In this document: positions 25,376 to 37,579 of the stretch, one piece after another
Layout of the letters: the number at the start of each line of letters is the position of its first letter
How positions within the stretch are numbered: position 1 is the stretch's first letter
DNA from: Oasisia sp. SBJ-2009
Lineage: Eukaryota > Annelida > Polychaeta > Sabellida > Siboglinidae
Reading direction: 5' to 3'
Assembly (NCBI GenBank): GCA_964017155.1
Contig: OZ024858.1
Location: forward strand, 22,801,157-22,865,156
Length of the DNA: 64,000 nucleotides
Notes under the pieces: generated by a model
The model's input: the letters and a program-made list of their open reading frames with translations, nothing else
Told to the model about the DNA's origin: nothing
Databases searched by the model: none
Position numbers and translations under genes: made by a program

Positions 25376-26248
25376 TAACCCAAGGACTGTGGTGGACGTT
25401 CTCACTACGTGATCACTAAAGTAATGATGAAACCAAAGTTCTTGTTCGACTTTTGTCCTTCTAATCTAGAGCTGCTTTCGAGCATTCCGAAACTTCAGTT
25501 TCATGGGTCACCCACAACATTATTATTGTCTCACAAAGCCACTGCTGCTCAGTTTTGTTCATGCTGTCTTGTGCATCCTTGTCTAACTCAGCCGGAAAGA
25601 CGTGATTCCTCTAAGCCAAGTAGCTGAAGGGAAAGCGACCTGCTTGAGTGAATCTATCGTAATACGGGTCGCTGTTTGCTCTCTACAGGAATGTACGCAA
25701 CAGCCTAGTTGACATTGTTGACATTGCGTCATTTGCAGTAAGTACTCAGTAGACATGGTAACGGGGATCAGCCGTCTGCTTCGTGATTGCACCTCGCAGT
25801 GGGTGCCATTCTGTCACCCCTTCAAATCTCGGAGCACATGTCTTTGTCACCAAAACCCTACCAGTGCTTCACCACGCAGTTATGCTGACAGCCTTAACAG
25901 AACCAACATAATTCACCAGGATGCGAGAAGATACTTACTAGAGATATTTTCAGGGAAACCTTTAAGTTATTTCATATGTTGTCATATACATTAGTAACTG
26001 CTATGGTGTACCACTGCTGTAGAGCCTACGTCCATCCCGATAAGACAATATTGCGGTCTTGACGACGAGTCGATTTTAATCAATAATAACATGCCCAACA
26101 ACACTAGACTTTGGCATATCGGAGCACAGATCTATATATTTTTCATATCACAAAATTTTATTTTTTACAAGAATGTAAAAAGTGCGTAATAAAAATCTGG
26201 AAACAGCATGCTGCGGCCTATGCCCAAACAAACCTATGGCTGCACAAT
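25376..26248. other. Intergenic, nothing recognised
   Basis: Short open frames of 60-80 codons have no recognisable domains, and no repeat family was identified. Confidence 0.5.
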
Positions 26249-26458
26249 GATGACGGTGACGGTGACGGTGACGGTGACGGTGACGGTGACGGTGACGGTG
26301 ACGGTGACGGTGACGGTGACGGTGACGGTGACGGTGACGGTGACGGTGACGGTGACGGTGACGGTGACGGTGACGGTGACGGTGACGGTGACGGTGACGG
26401 TGACGGTGACGGTGACGGTGACGGTGACGGTGACGGTGACGGTGACGGTGACGGTGAC
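26249..26458. repeat. (GGTGAC)n hexanucleotide repeat, about 35 copies
   Basis: A perfect or near-perfect hexamer array. It reads as Asp-Gly, Val-Thr or Ser-Pro dipeptides in different frames, none of which is likely to be translated. Confidence 0.97.
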
Positions 26459-27775
26459 ATGTATAATTAGTATTATTACGACGATTTCATGAATTCATTG
26501 GTACACAACTGCACTACACACGTAGATATAGCAGGCCTGGATCTAAACTGACAAACTCATAAAACAGTCTATTTCAGCGAGCAGAACTATTTTCAGCTAG
26601 CGACATTACTGTTAATGTAGCACGATATCCGAGTGCAACCTTCAAGTAACCCACGTGCAATACTGGCGCAAATTGAAAGGCTACGAGAGCAATGTCCGAT
26701 AAAAACTCGCGGCGTATCACACGCGTTAAACTGGGGTTACTAGGTTGCACGTCGACGTCTGCCATTTTAGATATAAATTCACAGCTGTTTTTTGCTGAAA
26801 TAACGGCAACGGTTTCGGTTCGATGGCCGACGGCAAGACGGGTAGTGATATATGGGAAGAACTGCGGGGGGTAATTCGTGGGGGTGCACAGACATCCACC
26901 CCACCGCATGGCGAAACTGAACGGGGGGCAGGTTACGGAGAGGAGCCGAAGGCGACGAATTGACGCTGAAGCTGCCGTCGTCTGCAGCTGTGCAATATCA
27001 GCGAGGCACTTTAATTAAAATAGTTGTCACGAGACGCGGGTTAATTGCTTCAGCGAGCGACCAGATGTTTCGGCGGATCTCGGCGATCGATCGCAGAGCG
27101 ACCGGGCGGGTGCATTATGGCTGCTCACGGGTGGCAAGGTTGTCAGGATGCATCCTTGCCGGATCCTCGCGTCTGCCTCGCCTAATCCCCGCTCCATGTC
27201 AAGTGGCGGACAGGTTGCATGACCAGACCGTCGGCGAGACGCTTACGAAAATCTATAAACAACTAGATGGTTAGACGTAGGTAGGACAACCTCGCATCCC
27301 CTCGACCTTGCAGTGGTATCGTCCGCGCGCGGGTCCCGCTAAATGGTTCTGCGTCCAACACCTGGCGACGGACCCGTTATCTGACGTTTGCTCGCCCTGC
27401 CTGGTCGTAGAAAAGGCGAACAAAGCGCTATTTTCATATTCCAATGCCGACTGATGTCAGACAGCGATGACGGCGGCGGCGGCGGTGGCGGGGGGTTGGT
27501 CGCTCGGTCCGAGATGGGGGTGTGTCTTGTCCGGCCGCTACGCGCGCTGCAGGCGTGCCCGATAGTGGCTGCACCGAACGCCGCCGCGTCGCTTGAGCGA
27601 TAGGCATCTGAATGCGGTTAGTCAATAAATAACGCGCATCTAAAGAATTCTTTAACGTTTCACATCTGGCCACTTGTCGCCGGTGCTAGCACCAGCGGCT
27701 GGCGGGCGAGCGGGCGGGCGAGGCACTGCGGCGGCGGGCGGTGGCTGACTAGCGCGTAGGCTGCTGGCAGTAGTC
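26459..27775 (+). promoter_or_regulatory. CpG-rich upstream region of ATOH8
   Basis: From about 26900 the sequence becomes clearly G+C and CpG rich compared with the flanks and stays so into exon 1 of ATOH8. It includes a short CGG run at 27471-27490. A CpG-island type promoter or 5' UTR is the natural reading. No TATA box or initiator can be assigned with confidence. Confidence 0.5.
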
Positions 27776-28924
27776 ATGGACGGGCCGGCGGTGGAACACA
27801 CCTGTTCCGATGGGCCGCCGGGTCTACACGGGCAGGCGACGCCGACGCGCAAGAACAAACGCAAAATGAAGGAGCCTCGTAAGCGAAAGGACTCAGTCTC
27901 AGTCGTCAAGCGGCCGTGTCTGGATAGCTCGGCGTCCGATTCGGATCCGGACGAATCGACGGCCGAATCCGGCGGCCATCCACGGGAATTTCCGCCAGAA
28001 ACGCCCGACAGTACACCGTCACCGTGTGGATCTGGAGGATCCACGGTTGACAGTCGGTACCCGTTGACCGTACCGAACGTTTACAGCAGGTTTGCATCGA
28101 CATTCCGGGTCGAGACACCTGATCCCGAGACAGGTGCTCTCGACCAGTCCGCGTCGAGTACGGAGTGGACGATGTCCGCGCGGAAACAGCGCAAGAACTA
28201 CAAGAACATGACCCGAGAACGACGAGTAGAGGCGAACGCCCGCGAGCGAACCCGGGTTCACGCAATCAGTGCAGCGTTTGAGGGTCTACGACGGGCTGTG
28301 CCGTCATACTCGTACAACCAACGCCTGTCAAAGCTCGCAATCCTGCGCATCGCATGCAGGTATGTAGCAAACTGTTTCATTGGCTCCGCTATCAGGCGTT
28401 TCAATGTAGCGACCACTTTGATTGGCTGTTCGTTTTTTGCAAATATGTCACACATATTGTGATTGGCTGCTTATAGGTAGCTAGATGGAACGCGAAAAAG
28501 CGACAAACAAATGAAGCGAGAACTGTTTCATATCAGATTCTGTAAATGTTGAGTTGTTATGCCTACAATAGTTAACACGTTTTAATAACTATAATGTATA
28601 TTTATCTTCTCGAATGACACAACAAATATGCCTTTGTGGAAGTTAAGCTTACAGATCGTGTTGTTCTTATTCGGGAGGGAGTGGCACGCACAGGTCTAAC
28701 GTCATTACTTCAGCAACACGTTGATAACAATAATGTATTTAACCAATGCATTGTGGGTAATTGTTGATTGTGACGTCGGTGTCTGTCGCAGCTATATCCT
28801 GTCGCTGTCTCGACTAGCACAGCTCGACTACAGCCACGACCAGAGTCGAATGTCGTTCGCCGAGTGCGTCGACCTGTGCACGGACACAATCCAGGCGGAG
28901 GGCAGGGCGAAGCGCCGGCACTGA
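27776..28924 (+). CDS. ATOH8: bHLH transcription factor ATOH8 / net, 2 exons
   Basis: Exon 1 27776-28359 (donor AG|GTATGT) and exon 2 28792-28924 join in phase 2 to 238 codons. The ATG is fixed by an in-frame TGA at 27746-27748 with no ATG between. Residues 1-130 are Ser/Pro/Asp-rich with a basic run near 25-40 (RKNKRKMKEPRKRK), likely a nuclear localisation signal. Residues about 150-205 are the bHLH: basic NARERTRVHAIS, helix 1 AAFEGLRRAVPSYSY, loop NQRLSKL, helix 2 AILRIACSYILSLSRLAQLD. The tail FAECVDLCTDTIQAEGRAK is characteristic of the ATOH8/net subfamily and separates it from atonal and neurogenin. It should bind E-boxes as a dimer with E-proteins; vertebrate ATOH8 acts in muscle, endothelial and pancreatic development and Drosophila net in wing veins. 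The intron inside helix 2 is also diagnostic. Confidence 0.95.
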
Positions 28925-29103
28925 GGCAAGGGTGAGTACCCTCCACCCTCGGCCACGTGTAACCTGGCAAGGGTGCAGCAGTTGGTGTTGGTGTCGAAGG
29001 AATGTCTGGGAGAAGACTGACACTGACAGCCCAATGGTTGTGGGTTGTATTAGGCCTACTGTCACTAGCGTGGTTGTGTCAGAGCTACACACGCAGGTAT
29101 TCG

Positions 29104-29104
29104 T

Positions 29105-29159
<55 letters not shown>
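29104..29159. repeat. (GCAC)n tetranucleotide repeat
   Basis: About 14 GCAC units lie shortly downstream of the ATOH8 stop codon, possibly in its 3' UTR. Confidence 0.95.
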
Positions 29160-29160
<1 letters not shown>

Positions 29161-29299
29161 GCATTACACTGTTATTCCCTGTTAAGCAGGCGTCGAGAAA
29201 CATCATTCCATGATTTTCGTTTTCATTCGTCGCTCTCACACATATAATTGTTATACTTTTATTATAAATATTACTAATACGACCCACGGTGGGAATATA

Positions 29300-29740
29300 G
29301 CCATAAATGTATACCCTTCAAAGTTGAGCTAGCGAGCAACAACCCGCCCCGGTTCTAGACTCGCTCGGAACCGGGCACCTCGAGCGGTATGCGCGGGGAG
29401 CTGCTAGTGCGGCGCCCGCGGGCTCCTCCCCGCCCTCGCCACCGTCTGCCACCTGTTTACTCGCACCCTCGCTCGTTGCGCTAATCGCCGCCGAGGCCGA
29501 GGCCCGGCCCTGGCCGCCGCCGGTGCCAGCGGGCGATAGCGGCGACTCTCACGCCGGAAGCCCGGGTCAGGAGGCGCGGTGTGAGATCGTCGGAATGCGG
29601 GCGGCTTTTCGTAGCGTGGCGTGGCATGGCGTGGCGTGCTTCTCTCGGGCGGCGGTGGCGGTGGCGGAGTGCCGGTTTATTAATTGCGAGCAGACGGCTG
29701 GAGACGGGCCGCAGTCACTATGCACTTTGATCGTGTAAAC
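29300..29740. promoter_or_regulatory. CpG-rich block downstream of ATOH8
   Basis: A strongly G+C and CpG rich segment with E-box-like CACCTG and GGCGTGGC repeats. No exon with recognisable protein was found in it. It could be a 3' regulatory element or CpG island of ATOH8; this rests on composition only. Confidence 0.35.
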
Positions 29741-29938
29741 AGCAAGCTGCCAGATGGTTCATAAACTAGCGCGCTCGCGACGTGCCCCGTATGGGCGATA
29801 AGTCGACGACGGGCCTGGCTGGCAGTGCATATGGACGGAGCTGCTGCCGGGTGCAGGCCACGCCAGCAAGAGGCGGTGGATTTGTTGTGCATCGTACTCA
29901 TAGATCGTACTTGACTTTACAACATATTACTACTGGCT

Positions 29939-30355
29939 GCGTCCGTCCGTCCGTCCGTCCGTCCGTCCGTCCGTCCGTCCGTCCGTCCGTCCGTCCGTCC
30001 GTCCGTCCGTCCGTCCGTCCGTCCGTCCGTCCGTCCGTCCGTCCGTCCGTCCGTCCGTCCGTCCGTCCGTCCGTCCGTCCGTCCGTCCGTCCGTCCGTCC
30101 GTCCGTCCGTCCGTCCGTCCGTCCGTCCGTCCGTCCGTCCGTCCGTCCGTCCGTCCGTCCGTCCGTCCGTCCGTCCGTCCGTCCGTCCGTCCGTCCGTCC
30201 GTCCGTCCGTCCGTCCGTCCGTCCGTCCGTCCGTCCGTCCGTCCGTCCGTCCGTCCGTCCGTCCGTCCGTCCGTCCGTCCGTCCGTCCGTCCGTCCGTCC
30301 GTCCGTCCGTCCGTCCTCCCCCTACCGCCCTCCGTCCGTCCGTCCGTCCGTCCGT
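29939..30355. repeat. (CCGT)n tetranucleotide repeat, about 95 copies
   Basis: An essentially perfect array to 30316, a short C/T-rich interruption, then more CCGT units to 30355. Long Arg-Pro-Ser-Val and Thr-Asp-Gly-Arg open frames on both strands are artefacts. The next 700 bp (to 31134) show nothing recognisable. Confidence 0.98.
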
Positions 30356-31134
30356 CAATCCCTCCCTCCCTCCGTCCCTCTGTCAATCCCTCCGTCCACC
30401 ACCACCCTGCCTTCCTACGAGGTGAGTGGCCTTGACAAAAACCTGGTAAATATGTTTAACCAGCGTGGACTCCTGCACTCGCATTAACTTACACGTACAT
30501 GACAGCGTCTCGTAGCCGTGTCGCCGTCATTCCTGTACACGTAGAGACTAGTACACGTAGACCCCGATGTGACACGTTCACGTCAGGTTCCCCGTAACCC
30601 GGGTTGTGTTTACTTACGCAGCACATCAGCATATTAAATTATGCATGACGAATTCAAGAGCATTGTTAAACCACGCAGTTAGGTCAACGCTCATTTAGCT
30701 ATATTTTCTTTCTGGAAATATATAACTAGTGAATCTTTCTTAAAGTATAAAGCGTGGTCCTTTCGATATAAATGAGTTGTCAGTATTGGGTGTCATGATT
30801 GTGACTTCTATTGTTGGGTGTCAATGTCGTGGTTGTCAAGAAAAACTTCCGCTACGACTACCAGGCTGCTAGGCTATTGAAAGTCGAAACGACGACAGAT
30901 CCGCGCCATTATTTACTGCTAGCTCCAGTGGCTACTAGTGTGATTAAGTGCGCCATGTGTCGTCTTCGTGACTGCAGATTGTACTTTATAGACTGTCGCT
31001 GCGGTCTGATCGATCGCCTCCCTGTCTCTTGTAACACCTGGCAATAATCAATATGGCCACTAGCCGGAAGTTGCCACTAGTAGCGCTACGTTTGTGGTGT
31101 ATCATCCGTTCTGTGCACATATCCGCTAGCTCAC

Positions 31135-31344
<210 letters not shown>

Positions 31345-31358
<14 letters not shown>

Positions 31359-31417
31359 GCAAGCAATCCGGTTGCCAGCAGCTGGCAACCTGATTGCTTG
31401 CTCTGCTGTCTGTCTGT
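31345..31417. repeat. Inverted repeat (hairpin) at the repeat boundary
   Basis: Arm GCAAGCAATCCGGTTGCCAG (31359-31378) is repeated inverted at 31382-31401 with one mismatch and a 3 bp loop. The pairing extends outward through CAGACAGACAG / CTGTCTGTCTG with a 2 bp bulge, to arms of about 32 bp. Confidence 0.95.
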
Positions 31418-31560
31418 GGTAACTGTGGTAACTGATCGAGAGGACACGTCATGGGAACAGAAGGAAGTGTAGGGAGTATCATCAGTTACGTGGTGAAACC
31501 ACGTCGATGACGTCAGACAGGAACGACCTACTCGCTACGCTTCAACGTAATAAGCCTAAC

Positions 31561-31595
31561 ACACAAGCACGAACGCACGCACGCACGCACGAACG

Positions 31596-31664
<69 letters not shown>

Positions 31665-31672
31665 ACACACGT
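31561..31672. repeat. (ACGC)n / (AC)n compound microsatellite
   Basis: ACGC units with an ACGA variant run into about 35 AC units. Confidence 0.95.
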
Positions 31673-32446
31673 GTGTGTTCAGGAACAGTACATCAAACGC
31701 AATGACAAACGTACCGATTCAGCGTTACGACCATTGGTCACTAGCCCTGTATGTGGAGCCGGCCGTCTTCATTTCCTCCCGGCAAAGAGCACTGCAGTGC
31801 TTCCTCGGCCAAACGGTGACAGGTGGCTTTTGGATCAGCTGTGCACATATCTCCGTGATGTTATACGACCATTCACGCCTGCACGATCAACGCCAATCTC
31901 AACGTCGATCCGCTACAGAAGCGCCGTAGCCAAGGGTATTGTTGTTACGTCGTCATCTTAGATTTGACGCATGCGCCCCCGATCGCAACGTCCCAAGTGA
32001 CGCTGATCTTTCGGAAGTGACGTGGGCTAGTTATATCCTGCAATAAGACCTATGGTAATTACCTTTTTATGCTGCTTAGGAGATAGATGTCCATTACATT
32101 TTACGTCACAATAACTCTGCGTATATTGATCAACCACAGAAGGCGGAGTTCACAGGAATCTATCACTTTGTTGAGAACAAATTCTGAGTAAACCACAGTC
32201 TATCATTGTCTATCCGAAGTTGTAGGTTTGTACAAATTATTATAGTTCACAAATGACTGCTTCTTGTTTCCTTAGGACTGATGTGTTTATATCGACGTGT
32301 ATGGCGGTCATCACAAATCTCTACGCACCATAGCGGGCGTGTAGAATGGTCCGTCCCATCTGAATCGAATATTTTAAGCGTTTTAGGCCTGCGGTAAAAA
32401 ACAAATTGCTGTGAATCTACGCCTCGTACGTGCGGCCTTCAAAGGG

Positions 32447-32570
32447 GTCAAAACGGCGACAAATCCAAAACGGCGACAACCAAAACGGCGACGCATCCAA
32501 AACGGCGACACATCTAAAACGGCGACCCGCCAAAACGGCGACAAATCCAAAACGGCGACACATCCAAAAG
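32447..32570. repeat. AAAACGGCGAC minisatellite, 8 units
   Basis: The core AAAACGGCGAC is repeated eight times with variable 3-7 bp spacers such as AAATCC, ACATCT and CCGCC. The fixed core with variable linkers makes spacings of 15-18 bp. Confidence 0.93.
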
Positions 32571-33267
32571 CTACAGACCTCCCACCGCGCCACTGTTGTA
32601 CCACAACAATGGTGTACTTAAACTGTGAAAGTAACCTCGTGTCGGGGAAGATCATTCTCCGTTTATCAAGATTACGCCTCACTTGACTCGGTGTGTAACT
32701 TCAGTGTGTAACGTGGCACATGTATTATAAGTTCAGCGTGGTACACCAGTATTTCTTACAACACCAGCGATGTTTCGTTCGTTTTCTCTATGTCCTCCAC
32801 AACTTAATCTCATATCAGTTTCTGCTACCGGTGCAGTTTATATTTGTGTTTGAATTTAGTTTTATCACTGATAATTTTTGAAAGTAAAGAATTGCATTCC
32901 ACTGCATTGTTTTGCATTCCGGCGACTTCATGAATCATTCCACCTATAGGTACCACTCGTACTGTTATAAGGCACCAAACATGTACAACTATTATTTGAA
33001 CACATGTGTGACTCAGATACCTGTCCACTCGTGTTCCTTGTTCTCATCCTGTTGTCGTCGTTGTGTGACCCGGACGATACCGCAGGCTATCTTGTCTTCA
33101 CTAAGCTTGTTACCAATACAAGTACAGTATGTTTACTTCGCATTGGTGATTACTAGTACTGACGCGTTGCCCAACAGCACCTTCCACAGAGAAAAGGTAG
33201 TTCAGAATAAGTCGAATGTAGCCATAAAACGTTTGTGAAAGCGAAAGTGCACGAACGCGGCCACACA

Positions 33268-33322
33268 AAATCTCTCTCTCTTCTCTCTCCTCTCACTTCT
33301 CCCCCCCCCCCTCTCTCTCTCT

Positions 33323-33364
<42 letters not shown>
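33268..33364. repeat. (CT)n polypyrimidine tract
   Basis: A TCTCTC-rich run with a C10 interruption. Arg-Glu open frames on the minus strand are artefacts. The stretch 32571-33267 shows nothing recognisable. Confidence 0.95.
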
Positions 33365-33369
<5 letters not shown>

Positions 33370-33852
33370 AGACGTCAGTCGTTCCTCTGCCTTTTCTGAA
33401 GCATGCTTGTTCTCAACTATGACTGAGATGGTAACGCGCATCATGAAGATATCGGTATTGATTGGTGAGCTCAGTGTTATGTACCTGTTAGCAACAATTG
33501 CATGGCAAGCAGTTGAAGGGAATTGCCTAACTTTACTACTAAGCTACGTGACATTGTCGTTTATCTTTTTGCCTCGGGGGCGGTCTTATACTTCGCCATA
33601 TAGAACGATCTTTCGCCATTCTTTTTCCTTCATTCCAGTTGATTTCCATTTCTGTCAGATCTTGTTTTATATATCGCCACAGGGACTCTGAAAGAGCACA
33701 GAAACGCGTTCTTTGGCCCGAGCCATCATGTGTCGAACGTTTATAGCGTGTTTTTCTTAACCCCTTTCTTCAGAAGCTTCTTTTTTGTCTATAGTTAGCC
33801 TTTCGTCGTTTTTATTTTCTAAGTGGATGCCATGCAAGTATACACCACTAAT

Positions 33853-34157
33853 GCAGCGCCACCAATGACGTAATGGCTAGAGCTTCGGACACTCTACTAA
33901 GAGAATCCGGGATAGAACCGTCTGCTGCCGTATCAAACGTTGGACAATTGTGTTCACTCTACGTTGCTCTAGTTCACTCGGCCGTATGAATGAGTAGGCC
34001 ACCTTGCTATAGATTTCGCGCATCAATTGCAGCGTTGCTGGATGCTTCCCCGAGACGCCGAGATGGTGTTCGCTTGAACAGGTCTGCCGGGCAGTGAAGT
34101 GTAAATCGCTTTTCCGAGCAATCCTGAGGATTCGATACTGTGCTATATAAGAACTTA
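33853..34157 (+). mobile_element. tRNA-derived SINE, family 2, copy 2
   Basis: Matches 22843-23166 from the degraded head (GGCTAGAGCTTCGGAC) to the tail (GAGCAATCCTGAGGATTC, then GTGCTATATAAGAACTTA). Its B box is more decayed than in the other copy. Confidence 0.82.
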
Positions 34158-34273
34158 AACATTACGTACTTTACGTTCTTCAAATGTGTATAGCTGTACT
34201 ACATCTACAGTTATACTACAACATAATTATACTATAGGTGTTTTTCCTACTGTTCTGACAATCAGTTGATGTA

Positions 34274-34643
34274 AGACCACAATAAGGTGCTCGTCCGCCA
34301 TTAACCGTGCGACCAAAGAGTACCCTATAAAAATAGCATTATGCAGGTTGTCTGAATTTCTGTGAGCACATATGTAGTGTGGAGTGAGTAGAAATTATGT
34401 TTTTGTGCAGCTTGTCAAATTATGACAGCTGTCAGTCAGTGCATTTCTGCAGAAATGGAGGGGAGTAAGGTTTGAAAGAAGTTTGTGGGAGCCTGAGGTA
34501 TTAAAAGTTCACGCATTTTTCACTAAACCTATGGACGATAAATATGCTGTGAAATTGTCAATAACAGATCTCTTCAAGATTAGTGGGAAACGAAGGAAAC
34601 GTTATAATGGTCGCCTATGGTATGGAAACTGCAAATATGGTCT
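34274..34643 (+). mobile_element. Putative MITE, inverted-pair copy 2
   Basis: An inverted, shorter match to 24661-25105, beginning AGACCACAATAAGG and ending TATGGTCT. Together the two copies bracket ATOH8 in opposite orientation, about 9.2 kb apart. Confidence 0.72.
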
Positions 34644-37386
34644 GACTCCAGTTAACGGTTCAGTCCGTCCGGAGCGGCTGCAGGTGTAGCCACCGGCAGT
34701 GTCCACCCAACATCCCACGTGAGCTGAACACATCTATTGCTCCGTCCCAGATGTGACCTGGAGTGTCATTCAGTGACTGTGTGACCTGTCGGTGTCTCCG
34801 TCCAGTCGCACTGCGGTCCACGGGGCCGCGCGAACGCACGGCCCGTGTCCTTTCATTCCCATCGATTTTCTCCTCGCCATCTGGTGGCTAGCTGTACGAG
34901 TTGAAGTCGCCGTATGACAGAAGAGCGAGTCATGTTATTGACATGCGGTCAACGATTAGCCGGCCAGGGCCTGTCTTGATGCATGGTCTGGGGTCTGTAG
35001 GCGCTGGACTGTTGACGTTGGTCAGACACGGGGTTACATATTACGCGGATAATTGAATGGAAATACGAATACGAATACATTTATTTCACGTAAAAACCCA
35101 TATACAAATCACCGTGGGGGGTGGTTCTGATTATCATATATACGGTCTGTGATTGTAATTAGACCTGGTGTTGTGATTACGCGTGTATGTGGTTCCACAT
35201 GTCCGAGTTATAGATCGTTGACGTCAATTTCGCCGTGTTATGTTTGCGCCGACATACGTGCTCAAATTAGACAAATAGTGCACGCAACAGATCATCTAAA
35301 ACGAATATTACATTTTTCACGCGGAGTCCCGTTATTGACCGCGATCCGCCGTCCAGTGGCGATCTTTCTGAAACAGGGTGTAGCCGCACCACACCTGTTC
35401 GACGGCAGACAGACGCCGCCCGGCTTTGAAGTGTGCACACCTGGGCCCGATCACGCATTCACTTGCGGGGCGGCTAATGCCACGCCAAATGTCAGCCGCC
35501 GTCAGTCGCTTTGTGCGGCGACGGGCGGACCACTGCAGGCGTTGTCAGCCCGGCCCATCACGGTCACGGACGACGCGGACAGCGCGCACACACGCACGCA
35601 GCCACGCACACACGCATGCATGCACGCACACATTCTTGTGTTGGTTCGATGTGATCGGAGCAAGCTACAAACCTGTTTTATGTATAACAATGTATAGTTT
35701 TATTTGTAATTAAACATGCCGTGCTCTTACCATGCTATATCTGTGCCCGTTTCATTGTGATACAGAACGTGTGCGTAAAACGCGTCATAACACAGGATCC
35801 GTCGTTATTTATATGCTCTTTAATCGTACTTTTTACACTGAACACCTATTAATAAAACCAAAGACTGGTAAAATCCATCACTATTGCCAAATCATAAGCT
35901 CCACAATTAATTACAACATTGAACCTGTATGGTTGACATTTCGTCCCACAATCCACATAGAACTACACGGTTGTATTCCTATTTCCTACCATGTATTTTG
36001 TTATTTTCAGAACGGAAAAGAAATCATTTCCGAACATGTGCGACAGTTATCAGCGGCGAACGTTCTTCAACCGGATGTCAGGCACCAGAACGAGGCGGCG
36101 GGGCTCTTGTCATCAAAACGAGGCGGTGCGCCTTCTGTCGCCAGAACGAGGCATGCTTGCTGCATGCGGGCGCCATCTTTATCTGGCAGACGAACGTGCA
36201 CAAAAGTGGGGCATGGGATGTTACATAGACTCGGTCATTACTTCACCATACAACCGTCACGTAAACATACGTACTTACATCAAGCATTCGTTTAGTATAA
36301 ATAAGTCACGGTTTATGTGCACGTTATGTAGCCCTACATCTTGTGAACTGTTTTGAGTGTGTTTAAAATCGCTGTACGTTTGTCACTGCATCCAAACCAG
36401 ATGTAGCGTTTTTCGGCAATCCAGATGCAAGAATACGCCAGAACCAGGGAACCAACTGTTTGTCATAGTACGGATACGTGTTGTGTCGATTTTCAAACAT
36501 GACTAACGCAGGGTTTCCTACAGCGTTGCTACGTGCCAGTGACGTCGGGTGACCAAGACAGGGTGTAGGAACTACTGCCAGTTAGATGTGTAGCTTGCCT
36601 TATCACCTCTGCTTAAAAAATATGGTCTTAAACAAATTAACATGGACTTTTGGTACAAACGACTCCGGGGCTTTGAAGTATGTAAACCACTGCTACTTAG
36701 GTTCAACTGTGCAACTCTGTGTTGGAAAAAATAACTAGAAACACTAATGCTCATTTGAAATCGTGTGTACCACTACCTTAGTTGTCCAATTGAAATTACT
36801 TATGATTATATAATAAACCGTGACCGACCCTGACATAATATGACATATGATTCAATGGTGACTGTCGTTTAGTGATAGAAAAGCAAAATATGTGAATATG
36901 TTCTGTGGACAGTAATCGTGTCGGTTAATGACTACTGGCTACGCATGCGCACTACTTGATGCTCGCCGAGGCTGTGCGTTCTCTAACCAAGTTCAGGTAT
37001 TGTACCGTGCTGCTATAGGTCGCCTAGCTGGAATGGCGGCTCACAGACGAAATGTGATTCCTGTTATGTTGCATTTAACAAGCTGGCAGGGCAGATACAG
37101 AGCGGCTATGTCAGGATCAACAATGTGTATATAGAAATCAATTACGATTTACAGTGGCCCAATCTGTTTAAGTGACATGTTATATTTTTATGTTCAGATT
37201 ATTTTATTTTATTTTTATCTTGTTGCCGATAATGGAATTGTATGTATATAAAATTACATATATACTATTTTACGTTACTAGTGAATATTGTATATCCGTA
37301 GATATGATTTGCATAAATGAATGAAAGTAAATATTGTTGTGTTGTTGTTTTTTTGCCATTGTTTACCGGAATACGTGCTACATTAT
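34644..37386. other. Intergenic region, no gene recognised
   Basis: Moderately CpG-rich at about 34680-34900 and 35330-35600, with a small GCAC run near 35585-35630. Three copies of an (A/C)GAACGAGGC-like motif lie at about 36088-36155. Open frames up to 187 codons have no recognisable domain and lack splice or homology support. Confidence 0.45.
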
Positions 37387-37540
37387 TGCACTCGTCAGTC
37401 AGTCAGTCAGTCAGTCAGTCAGTCAGTCAGTCAGTCAGTCAGTCAGTCAGTCAGTCAGTCAGTCAGTCAGTCAGTCAGTCAGTCAGTCAGTCAGTCAGTC
37501 AGTCAGTCAGTCAGTCAGTCAGTCAGTCAGTCAGTCAGTC

Positions 37541-37578
<38 letters not shown>
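37387..37578. repeat. (AGTC)n then (AGAC)n tetranucleotide repeat
   Basis: About 38 AGTC units change abruptly to about 10 AGAC units at 37541. Ser-Val-Ser-Gln open frames are artefacts. Confidence 0.97.

Positions 37579-37579
<1 letters not shown>

Noticed and set aside
26111..26492. Asp-Gly and Val-Thr dipeptide frames
   Set aside because: Translation of (GGTGAC)n.
29782..30435. Long open frames (Arg-Pro-Ser-Val and Thr-Asp-Gly-Arg repeats) of up to 217 codons
   Set aside because: They are translations of the (CCGT)n repeat, open on both strands simply because a 4 bp repeat has no stop; no unique protein sequence of note flanks them.
35149..36356. Open frames of 95-187 codons in the KAT8-ATOH8 interval
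   Set aside because: No recognisable domain, no convincing splice sites, and overlapping frames of similar length as expected in CpG-rich DNA.
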